Of a stretch of 23,072 nt of DNA, positions 16,628 to 23,072 are shown piece by piece. The translations under genes and the position numbers were made by a program. The first letter of the stretch is position 1. Every line of letters begins with the position of its first letter. The notes under the pieces were generated by a model. That model was not told the DNA's origin. It ran no database searches and saw only the letters and a program-made list of their open reading frames with translations. This stretch comes from Sphingomonas sp. CCH21-G11 (GTDB taxonomy: Bacteria; Pseudomonadota; Alphaproteobacteria; Sphingomonadales; Sphingomonadaceae). The stretch covers positions 132,501-155,572 of the forward strand of contig NZ_LSHX01000052.1 in assembly GCF_001555965.1 (NCBI RefSeq), written 5' to 3'.

Positions 16628-18937
16628 ATGTTCGACAAGAAAACCGTATCGATCGAGTGGGGAGGCAAGACCCTCACCCTCGAAACGGGCAAGGTTGCCC
16701 GTCAGGCCGACGGCGCCATCATGGCGACCCTCGGCGAAACCGTCGTGCTCTGCGCCGTCACGGCCGCCAAGAGTGTGAAGGACGGGCAGGATTTCTTCCC
16801 GCTCACCGTCCATTATCAGGAAAAATACTCGGCCGCCGGGCGCATTCCGGGCGGCTTCTTCAAGCGTGAGCGCGGCGCGACGGAAAAGGAGACGCTGGTC
16901 TCCCGCCTGATCGACCGGCCGATCCGCCCGCTGTTCCCCGAAGGCTTCTACAACGAGATCAACGCCATCGCTCAGGTGCTGAGCTATGACGGCGAGAACG
17001 AGCCCGACGTGCTGGCGATGGTCGCCGCATCGGCCGCGCTCACCATTTCGGGCGTGCCCTTCATGGGCCCGATCGGCGCGGCGCGCGTCGGTTACCTGAA
17101 TGGCGAGTACATCCTGAACCCGACCGACGAGCAGGTCGCGGAAGGCGAGCTCGATCTGGTCGTCGCCGCGACCTATGACGCGGTGATGATGGTCGAATCC
17201 GAAGCCAAGGAGCTGTCGGAAGAGGTCATGCTCGGCGCCGTGCTGTTCGCGCACGACGCCTGCCGCGAAGTCATCAAGGCGATCGTCAAGCTGGCCGAAC
17301 AGGCCGCCAAGGATCCGTGGGAAATGGCGTCGTCGGACGACAATGCCGCGATCAAGGACAAGCTGAAGAAGCTGATCGGCAAGGACATCGCCGCCGCCTA
17401 CAAGCTGACCGACAAGTCGGCGCGCTCGAACGCGCTCAACGAAGCGCGTGCAAAAGCGAAGGCGCAGTTCGTCGAGGACGGCCTTGATCCGCAGGCGGTG
17501 ATGGCCGGCATCAAGCTGACCAAGAAGCTGGAAGCCGAAATCGTCCGGGGCGACATCCTCAGGACCGGCAAGCGCATCGACGGTCGCACCACGACCCAGA
17601 TCCGCCCGATCGTCGCGGAAACCCATTTCCTGCCGCGTGCGCATGGCTCCGCCCTGTTCACCCGCGGCGAGACCCAGACGATCGCGACCTGCACCTTGGG
17701 CACCAAGGATGCGGAGCAGATGATCGATGGCCTGGGCGGCCTGCGCTACGAACATTTCATGCTGCACTACAACTTCCCGCCCTATTCGGTCGGTGAAGTC
17801 GGCCGCTTCGGTGCGCCGGGGCGTCGTGAAGTCGGGCATGGCAAGCTCGCCTGGCGCGCGCTGCACCCGGTGCTGCCGACCAAGGAGGAGTTCCCCTACA
17901 CCATCCGCCTGACCAGCGACATCACCGAGTCCAACGGCTCGTCGTCGATGGCGTCGGTCTGCGGCGGGTCGCTCGCCATGATGGACGCCGGCGTGCCGAT
18001 CAAGCGCCCGGTCAGCGGCATCGCGATGGGCCTGATCCTGGAGGGCAAGGATTTCGCGATCCTGTCCGACATCCTGGGTGACGAGGACCATCTGGGCGAC
18101 ATGGATTTCAAGGTGGCCGGCACGTCCGAAGGCATCACCACGATGCAGATGGACATCAAGATCGCCGGGATCACCCGCGAGATCTTCGAAAAGGCGCTGG
18201 CGCAGGCCAAGGATGGCCGCGCGCACATCCTGAACGAGATGAGCAAGGCGCTCGGCGAGGTCCGCTCGGAACTCTCCGCGCACGCCCCGCGCATCGAGAC
18301 GATCACGATCGACAAGTCGAAGATCCGCGACGTCATCGGCACGGGCGGCAAGGTCATTCGCGAGATCGTCGCGACGACCGGTGCGAAGGTCGACATCGAC
18401 GACGAGGGCGTCATCAAGATCAGCTCGTCCGACGTCAGCCAGATCGAGGCCGCGAAGAACTGGATCCTCGGCATCGTCGAGGAGCCCGAGGTCGGCAAGG
18501 TCTATTCGGGCAAGGTCGTGAACCTCGTCGATTTCGGCGCCTTCGTGAACTTCATGGGCGGCCGTGACGGCCTGGTCCATGTGTCCGAAATCCGCAACGA
18601 ACGCGTCGAGAAGGTCGCCGACGTCCTGTCCGAAGGACAGGAGGTCAAGGTCAAGGTGCTGGAGATCGATCAGCGCGGCAAGGTCCGCTTGTCGATGCGC
18701 GTCGTCGATCAGGAAACCGGTGCCGAGCTGGAAGACACGCGCCCGGCCCGCGAACCGCGCGAGCCGCGTGAACCGCGCGGGGACCGTCCCGATCGCGGCG
18801 ATCGCCGTCGCGACGGCGGCGGCGGGCGTGATCGCGGCCCGCGCCGCGATCGCGGTGACCGGCCGCGCCGTGACGAAGCGGCCAAGGATGAGGGCGGCGA
18901 CGAGATCGGCCTGCCGTCGTTCATCACCGAAAGCTGA
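16628..18937 (+). CDS. pnp: Polyribonucleotide nucleotidyltransferase (PNPase)
   Basis: PNPase degrades RNA 3' to 5' by phosphorolysis as a trimer and is part of the RNA degradosome. The 769-residue product shows, in order, RNase PH core 1 (from [30 protein letters not shown]), an all-alpha linker (about 240-320) and RNase PH core 2 with [16 protein letters not shown] (about 479-494; metal-binding aspartates). A KH domain follows (about 555-610, GTGGK loop near 570), then an S1 domain (about 620-690). After these comes a roughly 70-residue tail rich in Arg, Asp and Gly ending GLPSFITES. The ATG at 16628 (FDKKT start, GAAGGA upstream) is preferred to the ATG at 16568, which lies inside a leader hairpin. 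Confidence 0.97.
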   Translation: MFDKKTVSIEWGGKTLTLETGKVARQADGAIMATLGETVVLCAVTAAKSVKDGQDFFPLTVHYQEKYSAAGRIPGGFFKRERGATEKETLVSRLIDRPIRPLFPEGFYNEINAIAQVLSYDGENEPDVLAMVAASAALTISGVPFMGPIGAARVGYLNGEYILNPTDEQVAEGELDLVVAATYDAVMMVESEAKELSEEVMLGAVLFAHDACREVIKAIVKLAEQAAKDPWEMASSDDNAAIKDKLKKLIGKDIAAAYKLTDKSARSNALNEARAKAKAQFVEDGLDPQAVMAGIKLTKKLEAEIVRGDILRTGKRIDGRTTTQIRPIVAETHFLPRAHGSALFTRGETQTIATCTLGTKDAEQMIDGLGGLRYEHFMLHYNFPPYSVGEVGRFGAPGRREVGHGKLAWRALHPVLPTKEEFPYTIRLTSDITESNGSSSMASVCGGSLAMMDAGVPIKRPVSGIAMGLILEGKDFAILSDILGDEDHLGDMDFKVAGTSEGITTMQMDIKIAGITREIFEKALAQAKDGRAHILNEMSKALGEVRSELSAHAPRIETITIDKSKIRDVIGTGGKVIREIVATTGAKVDIDDEGVIKISSSDVSQIEAAKNWILGIVEEPEVGKVYSGKVVNLVDFGAFVNFMGGRDGLVHVSEIRNERVEKVADVLSEGQEVKVKVLEIDQRGKVRLSMRVVDQETGAELEDTRPAREPREPREPRGDRPDRGDRRRDGGGGRDRGPRRDRGDRPRRDEAAKDEGGDEIGLPSFITES

Positions 18938-18975
18938 TCGGAATCGCCGCACGGCGATGCCGACCGGCGCTGGAT

Positions 18976-19004
18976 CGGGCCCGCTTCGGCGGGCCCTTTT
19001 CATT
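18976..19004 (+). terminator. Rho-independent terminator after pnp
   Basis: A perfect stem GGGCCCGC / GCGGGCCC (18976-18983, 18988-18995) has a TTCG tetraloop followed by TTTTCATTT. It lies 38 nt after the pnp stop and closes the truB-rpsO-pnp unit. Confidence 0.9.
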
Positions 19005-19035
19005 TCGGCCGCGAGGTAGATCGGTTTTGAATGAT

Positions 19036-19051
19036 ATTGCATTTACGCAAT
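19036..19051. promoter_or_regulatory. Inverted repeat upstream of the histidine kinase
   Basis: ATTGC and GCAAT flank a 6-nt AT-rich spacer, 72 nt before the kinase start, in an otherwise GC-rich region. It could be a regulator site or part of a promoter. No matching regulator is identifiable. Confidence 0.25.
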
Positions 19052-19122
19052 GATCGCCGTAGCTTACGTCCATCGAAACGGCCTGGATACTCCGGCTTCG
19101 GAACGAAAAGGGCCGTACGGCA

Positions 19123-20145
19123 ATGACGCCTTCCCGCACCGACGGTCCGCGCCGTCATTGGATTGAACGCTTGCCCATCGCGCGCGACCGGCCCTGGCTG
19201 GCGCTGGCGGCGACGCTCGCGATGGCGGCGGCCGCGCTGCTGCTGCGCATCATGCTCGACCCCCTGCTGCCGGGCGGCTTTCCGTTCCTGACCTTCTTTC
19301 CGGCAGTGATCGTCACCGCGGCCTTGTTCGGGGCGCGGTTCGGCGGGCTTTCGGCGCTGCTGTGCGGAGCGGCATCCTGGTGGTTCTTCCTTGCGCCCGA
19401 CAATGGCTGGACCGTCAACCGCGGTGCCGCGCTTGCCTTTCTCCTCTACGTGCTGGTCGTCGGGACCGAGCTGACGATCATCCATCTTCTGCAACGCGCC
19501 AACGCCAATCTGGCCCGCGAACGCGAGGTGAGCCGCTCGCTCGCCCAGACCAGCGAACTCCTGTTCCGCGAACTGCAGCACCGCGTGTCCAACAACCTTC
19601 AGGTCGCCGCCGGGCTGCTGATGCTTCAGAAGCGGCACATCGTCGATGCGCAGGCGCGCGCCGCGCTGGACGAGGCGACGCGCCGGCTCGCCGTCATCGG
19701 ACGGATCAGCCGTCAGCTCTACAATCCGGACGGGAATGCCCGGGGGATGCGCGCTTTCCTCGAGGAGCTCTGCCGCGACGTGATCGAGGCCAGCGGCCGG
19801 CGTGACATCGTTTTGCGGGTGAATGCCGAACATGACCAGCCGCTTGCCCCCGACGCGGCGATTCCGCTGGCGCTGATCGTCGCCGAATCGGTGTCCAACG
19901 CGATCGAACACGGCTTTGCCGGGCGCGACGCCGGCATCATCGACGTCGAACTGACGCGCGACGCAGAGGGCCGCGTCTGTGTCGAGGTCCGCGATGACGG
20001 CCATGGCCTGCCCGAAACTTTCGATCTTGAGGACAGCGACAGCCTGGGCCTGCGCATCGCGCGCATGCTCGCCGGCCAGTTGAGCGGCCAGTTCGCCCTA
20101 TTGCGTGGATCAGGCACGATCGCGCGCCTGGTGCTGCCCGCCTGA
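19123..20145 (+). CDS. Sensor histidine kinase, DUF4118 plus HisKA_2
   Basis: The 340-residue membrane kinase starts with four closely packed membrane helices (about 24-122) of the DUF4118 type also seen in KdpD (FPFLTFFPAVIVTAALFGAR, AASWWFFLAP). A short coiled linker follows. The HisKA_2 box has the phospho-acceptor His153 in RELQHRVSNNLQ. The ATPase domain (about 215-338) has the N box ESVSNAIEHGF, the G1 box DDGHGLP and the G2-like SLGLRIARML. HisKA_2 kinases in alphaproteobacteria often act in light or general stress signalling through single-domain or PhyR-type regulators. No response regulator is adjacent, so it is an orphan. The input signal is unknown; there is no PAS or LOV domain. 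The ATG at 19123 has only a weak ribosome site. Confidence 0.9.
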   Translation: MTPSRTDGPRRHWIERLPIARDRPWLALAATLAMAAAALLLRIMLDPLLPGGFPFLTFFPAVIVTAALFGARFGGLSALLCGAASWWFFLAPDNGWTVNRGAALAFLLYVLVVGTELTIIHLLQRANANLAREREVSRSLAQTSELLFRELQHRVSNNLQVAAGLLMLQKRHIVDAQARAALDEATRRLAVIGRISRQLYNPDGNARGMRAFLEELCRDVIEASGRRDIVLRVNAEHDQPLAPDAAIPLALIVAESVSNAIEHGFAGRDAGIIDVELTRDAEGRVCVEVRDDGHGLPETFDLEDSDSLGLRIARMLAGQLSGQFALLRGSGTIARLVLPA

Positions 20146-20217
20146 CCCGGCGGGCCGGGCGACATCGATCAGAAGATGTGCGTGGCCGGACGGCGCGTCG
20201 CGGCAAGGTGCCGGGGG

Positions 20218-20268
20218 TTCTGTTGCCCGGCCCCCCGGCGGCCGCTGGAATCCACTTCTGTTGCCCGG
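20218..20268. repeat. 13-nt direct repeat near the ssrA 3' end
   Basis: TTCTGTTGCCCGG occurs at 20218-20230 and again at 20256-20268 (38-nt period). On the ssrA strand it reads CCGGGCAACAGAA. The first copy sits in the loop of a stem GCCGGGGG/CCCCCGGC (20210-20217, 20232-20239). This may reflect duplication of the tmRNA 3' end region or processing signals. Confidence 0.5.
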
Positions 20269-20577
20269 TGTGGCCCGACCGCGCTTTTGTCTGACTAACC
20301 TAGACCGTTAGGTCTTGGGTTAGGCCGCAATCGCGAGTGCTTCGTTATCGTTAGCACTTGTGTGATGGGCCGTTGCGGTGGTCCCATTCCGAGCGAAAAC
20401 AGCGCCTTTCAACACACGTCGATCCTGGTTCGGCCCCGTCAGCTGAGCCGCTCGGCCGGCACGCTTCACGCGTACTGGCCAACCGGCTCACCTGGTGGAG
20501 CCGCCGGGTACTGCCCCCGGGTCCGCTGCGTCTATTTCACGCCGCAGTTTATCGCCATAGCCGGGCGAACCCGGCAC
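20240..20577 (-). ncRNA. ssrA: tmRNA, circularly permuted two-piece form
   Basis: tmRNA rescues stalled ribosomes and adds a degradation tag. On the minus strand the acceptor piece comes first (about 20577-20493). It has a GCCGGG/CCCGGC hairpin (20560-20575), a T-arm CCGGG-ggcagta-CCCGG, and the end CGGCTCCACCA at 20493. A 55-nt spacer (20438-20492) follows. The coding piece starts GGGGCCGAACCAGGATCGACG-like at 20437 (first 20 bases diagnostic). GGGGCCG pairs with CGGCTCC over 7 bp, including a G3-U pair, the AlaRS identity element. The tag ORF, GCT at 20355 to TAA at 20320, encodes ANDNEALAIAA. The stop lies in a nested hairpin (CTAACC/GGTTAG with AGACC/GGTCT), like P5. TATATC at 20583-20588 is a candidate -10. 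The 3' boundary is estimated. Confidence 0.95.
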
Positions 20578-20662
20578 CGTCGGATATAGGCGCTTCGGGA
20601 AAATAGGAAAGAGGCGCGCTTTCGCCTTTTCGTTGCCGCATTGCCCTGATTATAGGGAATGC

Positions 20663-21094
20663 ATGCTTACCCAGCGTTCCCGGTATGCACTTCGTGCCAT
20701 GATCTTCCTTGCGGGCCAGCCGGCGGGCGGCACCCCCGTGCCGATGAACCGGATTGCGGAGGCCGCGAACGTGCCGCGCAAATTCCTCGAGCTGATCCTG
20801 GCCGATCTGCGCGAGGCGGGGTTCCTGCACAGCTTTCGCGGCAAGGCCGGGGGCTATTGCCTGGCGCGTCCGGTCCACCTGATCTCGCTCGGCGAAATCA
20901 TCCGGGTGATCGAGGGGCCACTGGCGCTGGTCCCGTGTGTCAGCCGGACGGCCTATCGCCCGTGCAAGGACTGTCGCGACGAAGCGACCTGCGCGATCCG
21001 TCATGCCATGGCGCGCGTGCGCGACGAAACTGCGCGCATCCTCGACGGCACCAGCCTCGCCGACACGCTGGCGGAGGATCTCGCCGCGGCCTGA
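20663..21094 (+). CDS. Rrf2-family transcriptional regulator
   Basis: The 143-residue protein begins with the Rrf2 winged-helix pattern MLTQRSRYALRAMIFLA, followed by IAEAANVPRKFLELILADL and the wing FRGKAGGYCLARP. Cysteines C92, C101, C104 and C110 form a cluster (PCVSRTAYRPCKDCRDEATC) like the Fe-S ligand region of IscR, NsrR and RirA relatives, so it may sense Fe-S status, iron or NO; which one cannot be told. No isc/suf genes are adjacent. ATG 20663 has AGGGA just upstream; the TTG at 20633 is not needed. It is divergent from ssrA (about 85 nt between 5' ends) and ends 4 nt before the mscL stop, tail to tail. Confidence 0.9.
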   Translation: MLTQRSRYALRAMIFLAGQPAGGTPVPMNRIAEAANVPRKFLELILADLREAGFLHSFRGKAGGYCLARPVHLISLGEIIRVIEGPLALVPCVSRTAYRPCKDCRDEATCAIRHAMARVRDETARILDGTSLADTLAEDLAAA

Positions 21095-21104
21095 CGCCTC
21101 AGGC
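21089..21104. terminator. Inverted repeat spanning both rrf2 and mscL stop codons
   Basis: GCCTGA (21089-21094) and TCAGGC (21099-21104) form a perfect 6-bp stem with a 4-nt loop; each arm holds one gene's TGA stop. It is symmetric and might help end both convergent transcripts, but there is no T-tract. Confidence 0.3.
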
Positions 21105-21545
21105 GCCCGGCCGCTTCTTCAGCTCGTCGCGGATTTCGCGCAGCAGCACGACGTCTGCCGGATCGGCGGCGGGGGCCGCTTCCTCGGCCTTCTGGACCGC
21201 GGCGATCGCGCGGTTGACGAAGCGGATCAGCAGGAACACCAGAAAGGCGAGGATCAGGAAGTTGATCACCACGCTCACGAACGCGCCATAGCCGAACAAC
21301 GGGACACCCGCTTCCTTCAGCGCGGCATAATTGGTCGGCGACCCGGTGTAGCTTGCCGGGATCGGGCCGAGCCGGACAAAAAAGCCCGAAAAGTCGAGTC
21401 CGCCGAAGACCGCCCCGATGACCGGCAGGATCAGGTCGTCGGTCAGCGATTTGGTGATCGTCGCGAATGCGCCGCCGATGATGACGCCCACCGCCAGGTC
21501 GAGCACGTTGCCGCGCGCGATGAAGGTCCGAAATTCCTGCAACAT
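21099..21545 (-). CDS. mscL: Large-conductance mechanosensitive channel MscL
   Basis: This 148-residue inner-membrane channel opens under membrane tension to release solutes on osmotic downshock. The N-terminal amphipathic helix and TM1 are typical (MLQEFRTFIARGNVLDLAVG, then VIIGGAFATITKSLTDDLI). A periplasmic loop holds GPIPASYTGSPTNYAALKEA. TM2 follows (FGYGAFVSVVINFLILAFLVFLLIRFVN, landmarks FGYGAF and INFLILAF), then a cytoplasmic helix that ends LLREIRDELKKR. The ATG at 21545 has GGGAGG upstream; the frame stays open to 21740 but that part overlaps the divergent lemA region and is not coding. The length is normal for the family. Confidence 0.96.
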   Translation of the reverse strand: MLQEFRTFIARGNVLDLAVGVIIGGAFATITKSLTDDLILPVIGAVFGGLDFSGFFVRLGPIPASYTGSPTNYAALKEAGVPLFGYGAFVSVVINFLILAFLVFLLIRFVNRAIAAVQKAEEAAPAADPADVVLLREIRDELKKRPGA

Positions 21546-21648
21546 GGCTCTAGCCTCCCTGCCGGGCCGTTGATGGCCCCGATTTTCCTTCGCGCGCAAA
21601 TACTGGTCCGCTAGAAGGGCGATCGACAAGGGGTCGATGGAGGGTTTG

Positions 21649-22248
21649 ATGCGATTTCGCGCGATGACGGTCCTGTTTGCAGCGGTGCTGCTGTCCGCCT
21701 GCGGCCTGAACAGCGTGCCCACCGCCGAGGAGAACGCCAAGGCGAAGTGGGGCGAGGTGGAGAACCAGTATCAGCGCCGCGCCGACCTGATCCCCAATCT
21801 GGTCGCGACGGTAAAGGGGTTCGCCGCGCAGGAGGAACGCGTCCTCACCCAGGTGACCGAGGCACGCTCGCGCGCCACCTCGATCAACATCACCACCGAC
21901 GACCTGTCCGATCCGGCGACGTTCGAACGGTTCAATGCCGCGCAGAACCAGCTGACCCAGGCGCTGGGCCAGCTGCGCACCGTGGTGGAGAATTATCCGC
22001 AGCTCACCTCGAACCAGAATTTCCTGGCGCTGCAGTCGCAGCTGGAGGGCACCGAGAACCGCATCACCATCGCGCGGCGCGATTATAACGAGGCGGTACA
22101 AGCCTATAACACGCGCATCCGCACCTTCCCCGACGCGATCGGTGCGCGGATCTTCTACGGCGCGAAGCCGCTGACTCCGTTCAAGGCGACAACGCCGGGA
22201 GCGGAAACCGCGCCGCCGGTCGACCGCCTTTTGAACAACGCCAACTGA
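21649..22248 (+). CDS. LemA family lipoprotein
   Basis: The 199-residue product has a lipoprotein signal (VLFAAVLLSACG, lipobox LSAC), so it is probably anchored in a membrane facing the periplasm. The LemA core is a helical bundle with WGEVENQYQRRADLIPNLVATVKGF-type sequence (landmarks ENQYQRRADLIPNLV), then YPQLTSNQNFLALQSQLEGT and ENRITIARRDYNEAVQAYN. The function of LemA proteins is unsettled. In many genomes they precede YgcG/TPM-domain genes, as here (21-nt gap). ATG 21649 is preferred, with GGAGGG at 21639-21644; an in-frame ATG at 21637 is the alternative. It is divergent from mscL. Confidence 0.92.
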   Translation: MRFRAMTVLFAAVLLSACGLNSVPTAEENAKAKWGEVENQYQRRADLIPNLVATVKGFAAQEERVLTQVTEARSRATSINITTDDLSDPATFERFNAAQNQLTQALGQLRTVVENYPQLTSNQNFLALQSQLEGTENRITIARRDYNEAVQAYNTRIRTFPDAIGARIFYGAKPLTPFKATTPGAETAPPVDRLLNNAN

Positions 22249-22269
22249 GCGGCAAATGGGGTCCGGTCT

Positions 22270-23072
22270 ATGACGCTGCGCCGGCTGGCCGCCGGACTTT
22301 GGCTGATGTTGCTGGTGGCGGTGATGCCGGCGGCGGCGCAGACCTTTCCGAAGCTGACCGGTCGGGTGGTCGATGCGGCCAACTTGCTTGACGCCGACCA
22401 GAAGGCCCGGCTGAGCGCGCTGTCGGCCGAAATCGAGCAAGCCTCGTCGCGCCAGTTCGTGGTCGCGACCGTGCCCAGCCTTCAGGACTATCCGATCGAG
22501 GAATATGGCTACCGCCTCGGTCGCGCGTGGAAGATTGGCCAGGGCGAGGCGAACAACGGCATCATCCTGTTGATCGCGCCCAATGAGCGCAAGGTACGGA
22601 TCGAGGTCGGCTACGGCCTGGAGCCGATCATGACCGACGCGCTGGCCAGCGTCATCATCAATCAGACGATCCTGCCGCGCTTCAAGGCCGGCGACCTGCC
22701 CGGCGGCATCCTTGCGGGTGCGGAGGCGATCGGCGAACAGATGCGCCTGCCGCTCGAAGTCGCCGAGCAACGCGCGGTGCAGCAGACCGCACGGGCACAG
22801 TCGTCGCGCAAGCGCGATGGCATTCCCGTCGCGCTGATCTTCTGGGGTGTGGTGCTGATCTTCATCGTCCTGCCGATCCTGTTCGGCGGCCCGCGCGGAC
22901 GGCGCTATCGCCGCGGCGGCGCGCCGGTGGTGATCTGGGGACCCGGCTGGGGCAGCGGATCGTCCTGGGGCGGCGGGTCGTCCCCGGGCGGATCGCCATG
23001 GAGCGGGGGATCGTCCTGGGGTGGCGGCGGGGGCTTTTCGGGCGGCGGCGGATCGTTCGGTGGCGGTGGCGC
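22270..23072 (+). CDS. TPM-domain (YgcG-like) protein, 3' end cut by window
   Basis: Translation from ATG 22270 stays open to the last base, giving 267 codons of an incomplete gene. There is a signal peptide (about 1-23, VAVMPAAAQ). The TPM domain (about 28-165) has GRVVDAANLLDADQKARL, YGYRLGRAWKIGQ, NNGIILLIAPNERKVRIEVG and YGLEPIMTD. One membrane helix follows (about 183-203, IPVALIFWGVVLIFIVLPIL). After it comes a Gly/Ser/Trp-rich low-complexity tail (repeats such as GSSWGGGSS), the usual end of this family. TPM proteins are poorly understood; roles in membrane or photosystem maintenance are reported for some. It probably forms one operon with the lemA gene. Confidence 0.92.
   Translation, partial: MTLRRLAAGLWLMLLVAVMPAAAQTFPKLTGRVVDAANLLDADQKARLSALSAEIEQASSRQFVVATVPSLQDYPIEEYGYRLGRAWKIGQGEANNGIILLIAPNERKVRIEVGYGLEPIMTDALASVIINQTILPRFKAGDLPGGILAGAEAIGEQMRLPLEVAEQRAVQQTARAQSSRKRDGIPVALIFWGVVLIFIVLPILFGGPRGRRYRRGGAPVVIWGPGWGSGSSWGGGSSPGGSPWSGGSSWGGGGGFSGGGGSFGGGG

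Noticed and set aside
16583..19042. 819-codon open frame on the minus strand opposite pnp
   Set aside because: It is rich in Arg, Asp, Leu and His without motifs and is the mirror of the highly conserved PNPase codons.
20210..20239. Terminator for ssrA or the kinase
   Set aside because: The GC stem is strong but no T-tract follows on either strand.
20362..20606. Short plus-strand open frames between the kinase and the Rrf2 gene
   Set aside because: They lie opposite the tmRNA, whose structure and tag explain the conservation-like patterns.

Overview
The window reads as chromosomal DNA of a GC-rich alphaproteobacterium, most likely a sphingomonad. The evidence is the truB-rpsO-pnp order, a circularly permuted two-piece tmRNA gene, an ECF sigma/FecR pair driving an STN-type TonB receptor, and sphingomonad-like small proteins. 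It is mostly ordinary chromosome, with no insertion sequence, prophage, CRISPR array, tRNA or rRNA that I can see. Assignments rest on reading motifs by eye; no database search was run.

Layout. 1-1721: the 3' end of a polysaccharide flippase gene facing a DxD-type glycosyltransferase-like gene, with a 76-nt tail-to-tail overlap. 1765-3179: a two-CBS-domain protein (-), a small two-helix membrane protein (+) and an NADPH-dependent FMN reductase-like protein (-). 3292-9289 (-): ECF sigma factor, FecR-like anti-sigma, TonB-dependent receptor and periplasmic GH37 trehalase in transcription order, which looks like a self-regulated sugar acquisition locus. 9344-12753 (-): LigD and Ku, a complete bacterial NHEJ pair. 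12927-14717 (+): an SLC13-type transporter with an RCK_C insert, preceded by a 10-codon mini-ORF. 14711-15061 (-): a small secreted protein. 15187-18937 (+): truB, rpsO and pnp, with terminators after rpsO and pnp and three tandem hairpins in the pnp leader. 19123-20145 (+): an orphan DUF4118/HisKA_2 histidine kinase. About 20240-20577 (-): ssrA (tmRNA). 20663-21094 (+): an Rrf2-family regulator. 21099-21545 (-): mscL. 21649-23072 (+): a LemA lipoprotein and a TPM-domain (YgcG-like) protein cut by the window end.

Points worth most attention: (1) a 117-nt (39-codon) nested palindromic repeat sits in frame inside truB and adds about 38 residues to the catalytic domain; (2) the fecR-like gene has clear coding sequence up to the sigma-factor stop codon but no ATG, GTG or TTG there, which suggests an ATC start or a sequence problem; (3) the receptor gene is coupled to a trehalase gene under a FecI/FecR-type system; (4) the tmRNA can be read completely, including its tag ANDNEALAIAA and the G3-U acceptor pair of tRNA-Ala; (5) the pnp leader hairpins are candidates for RNase-dependent autoregulation.
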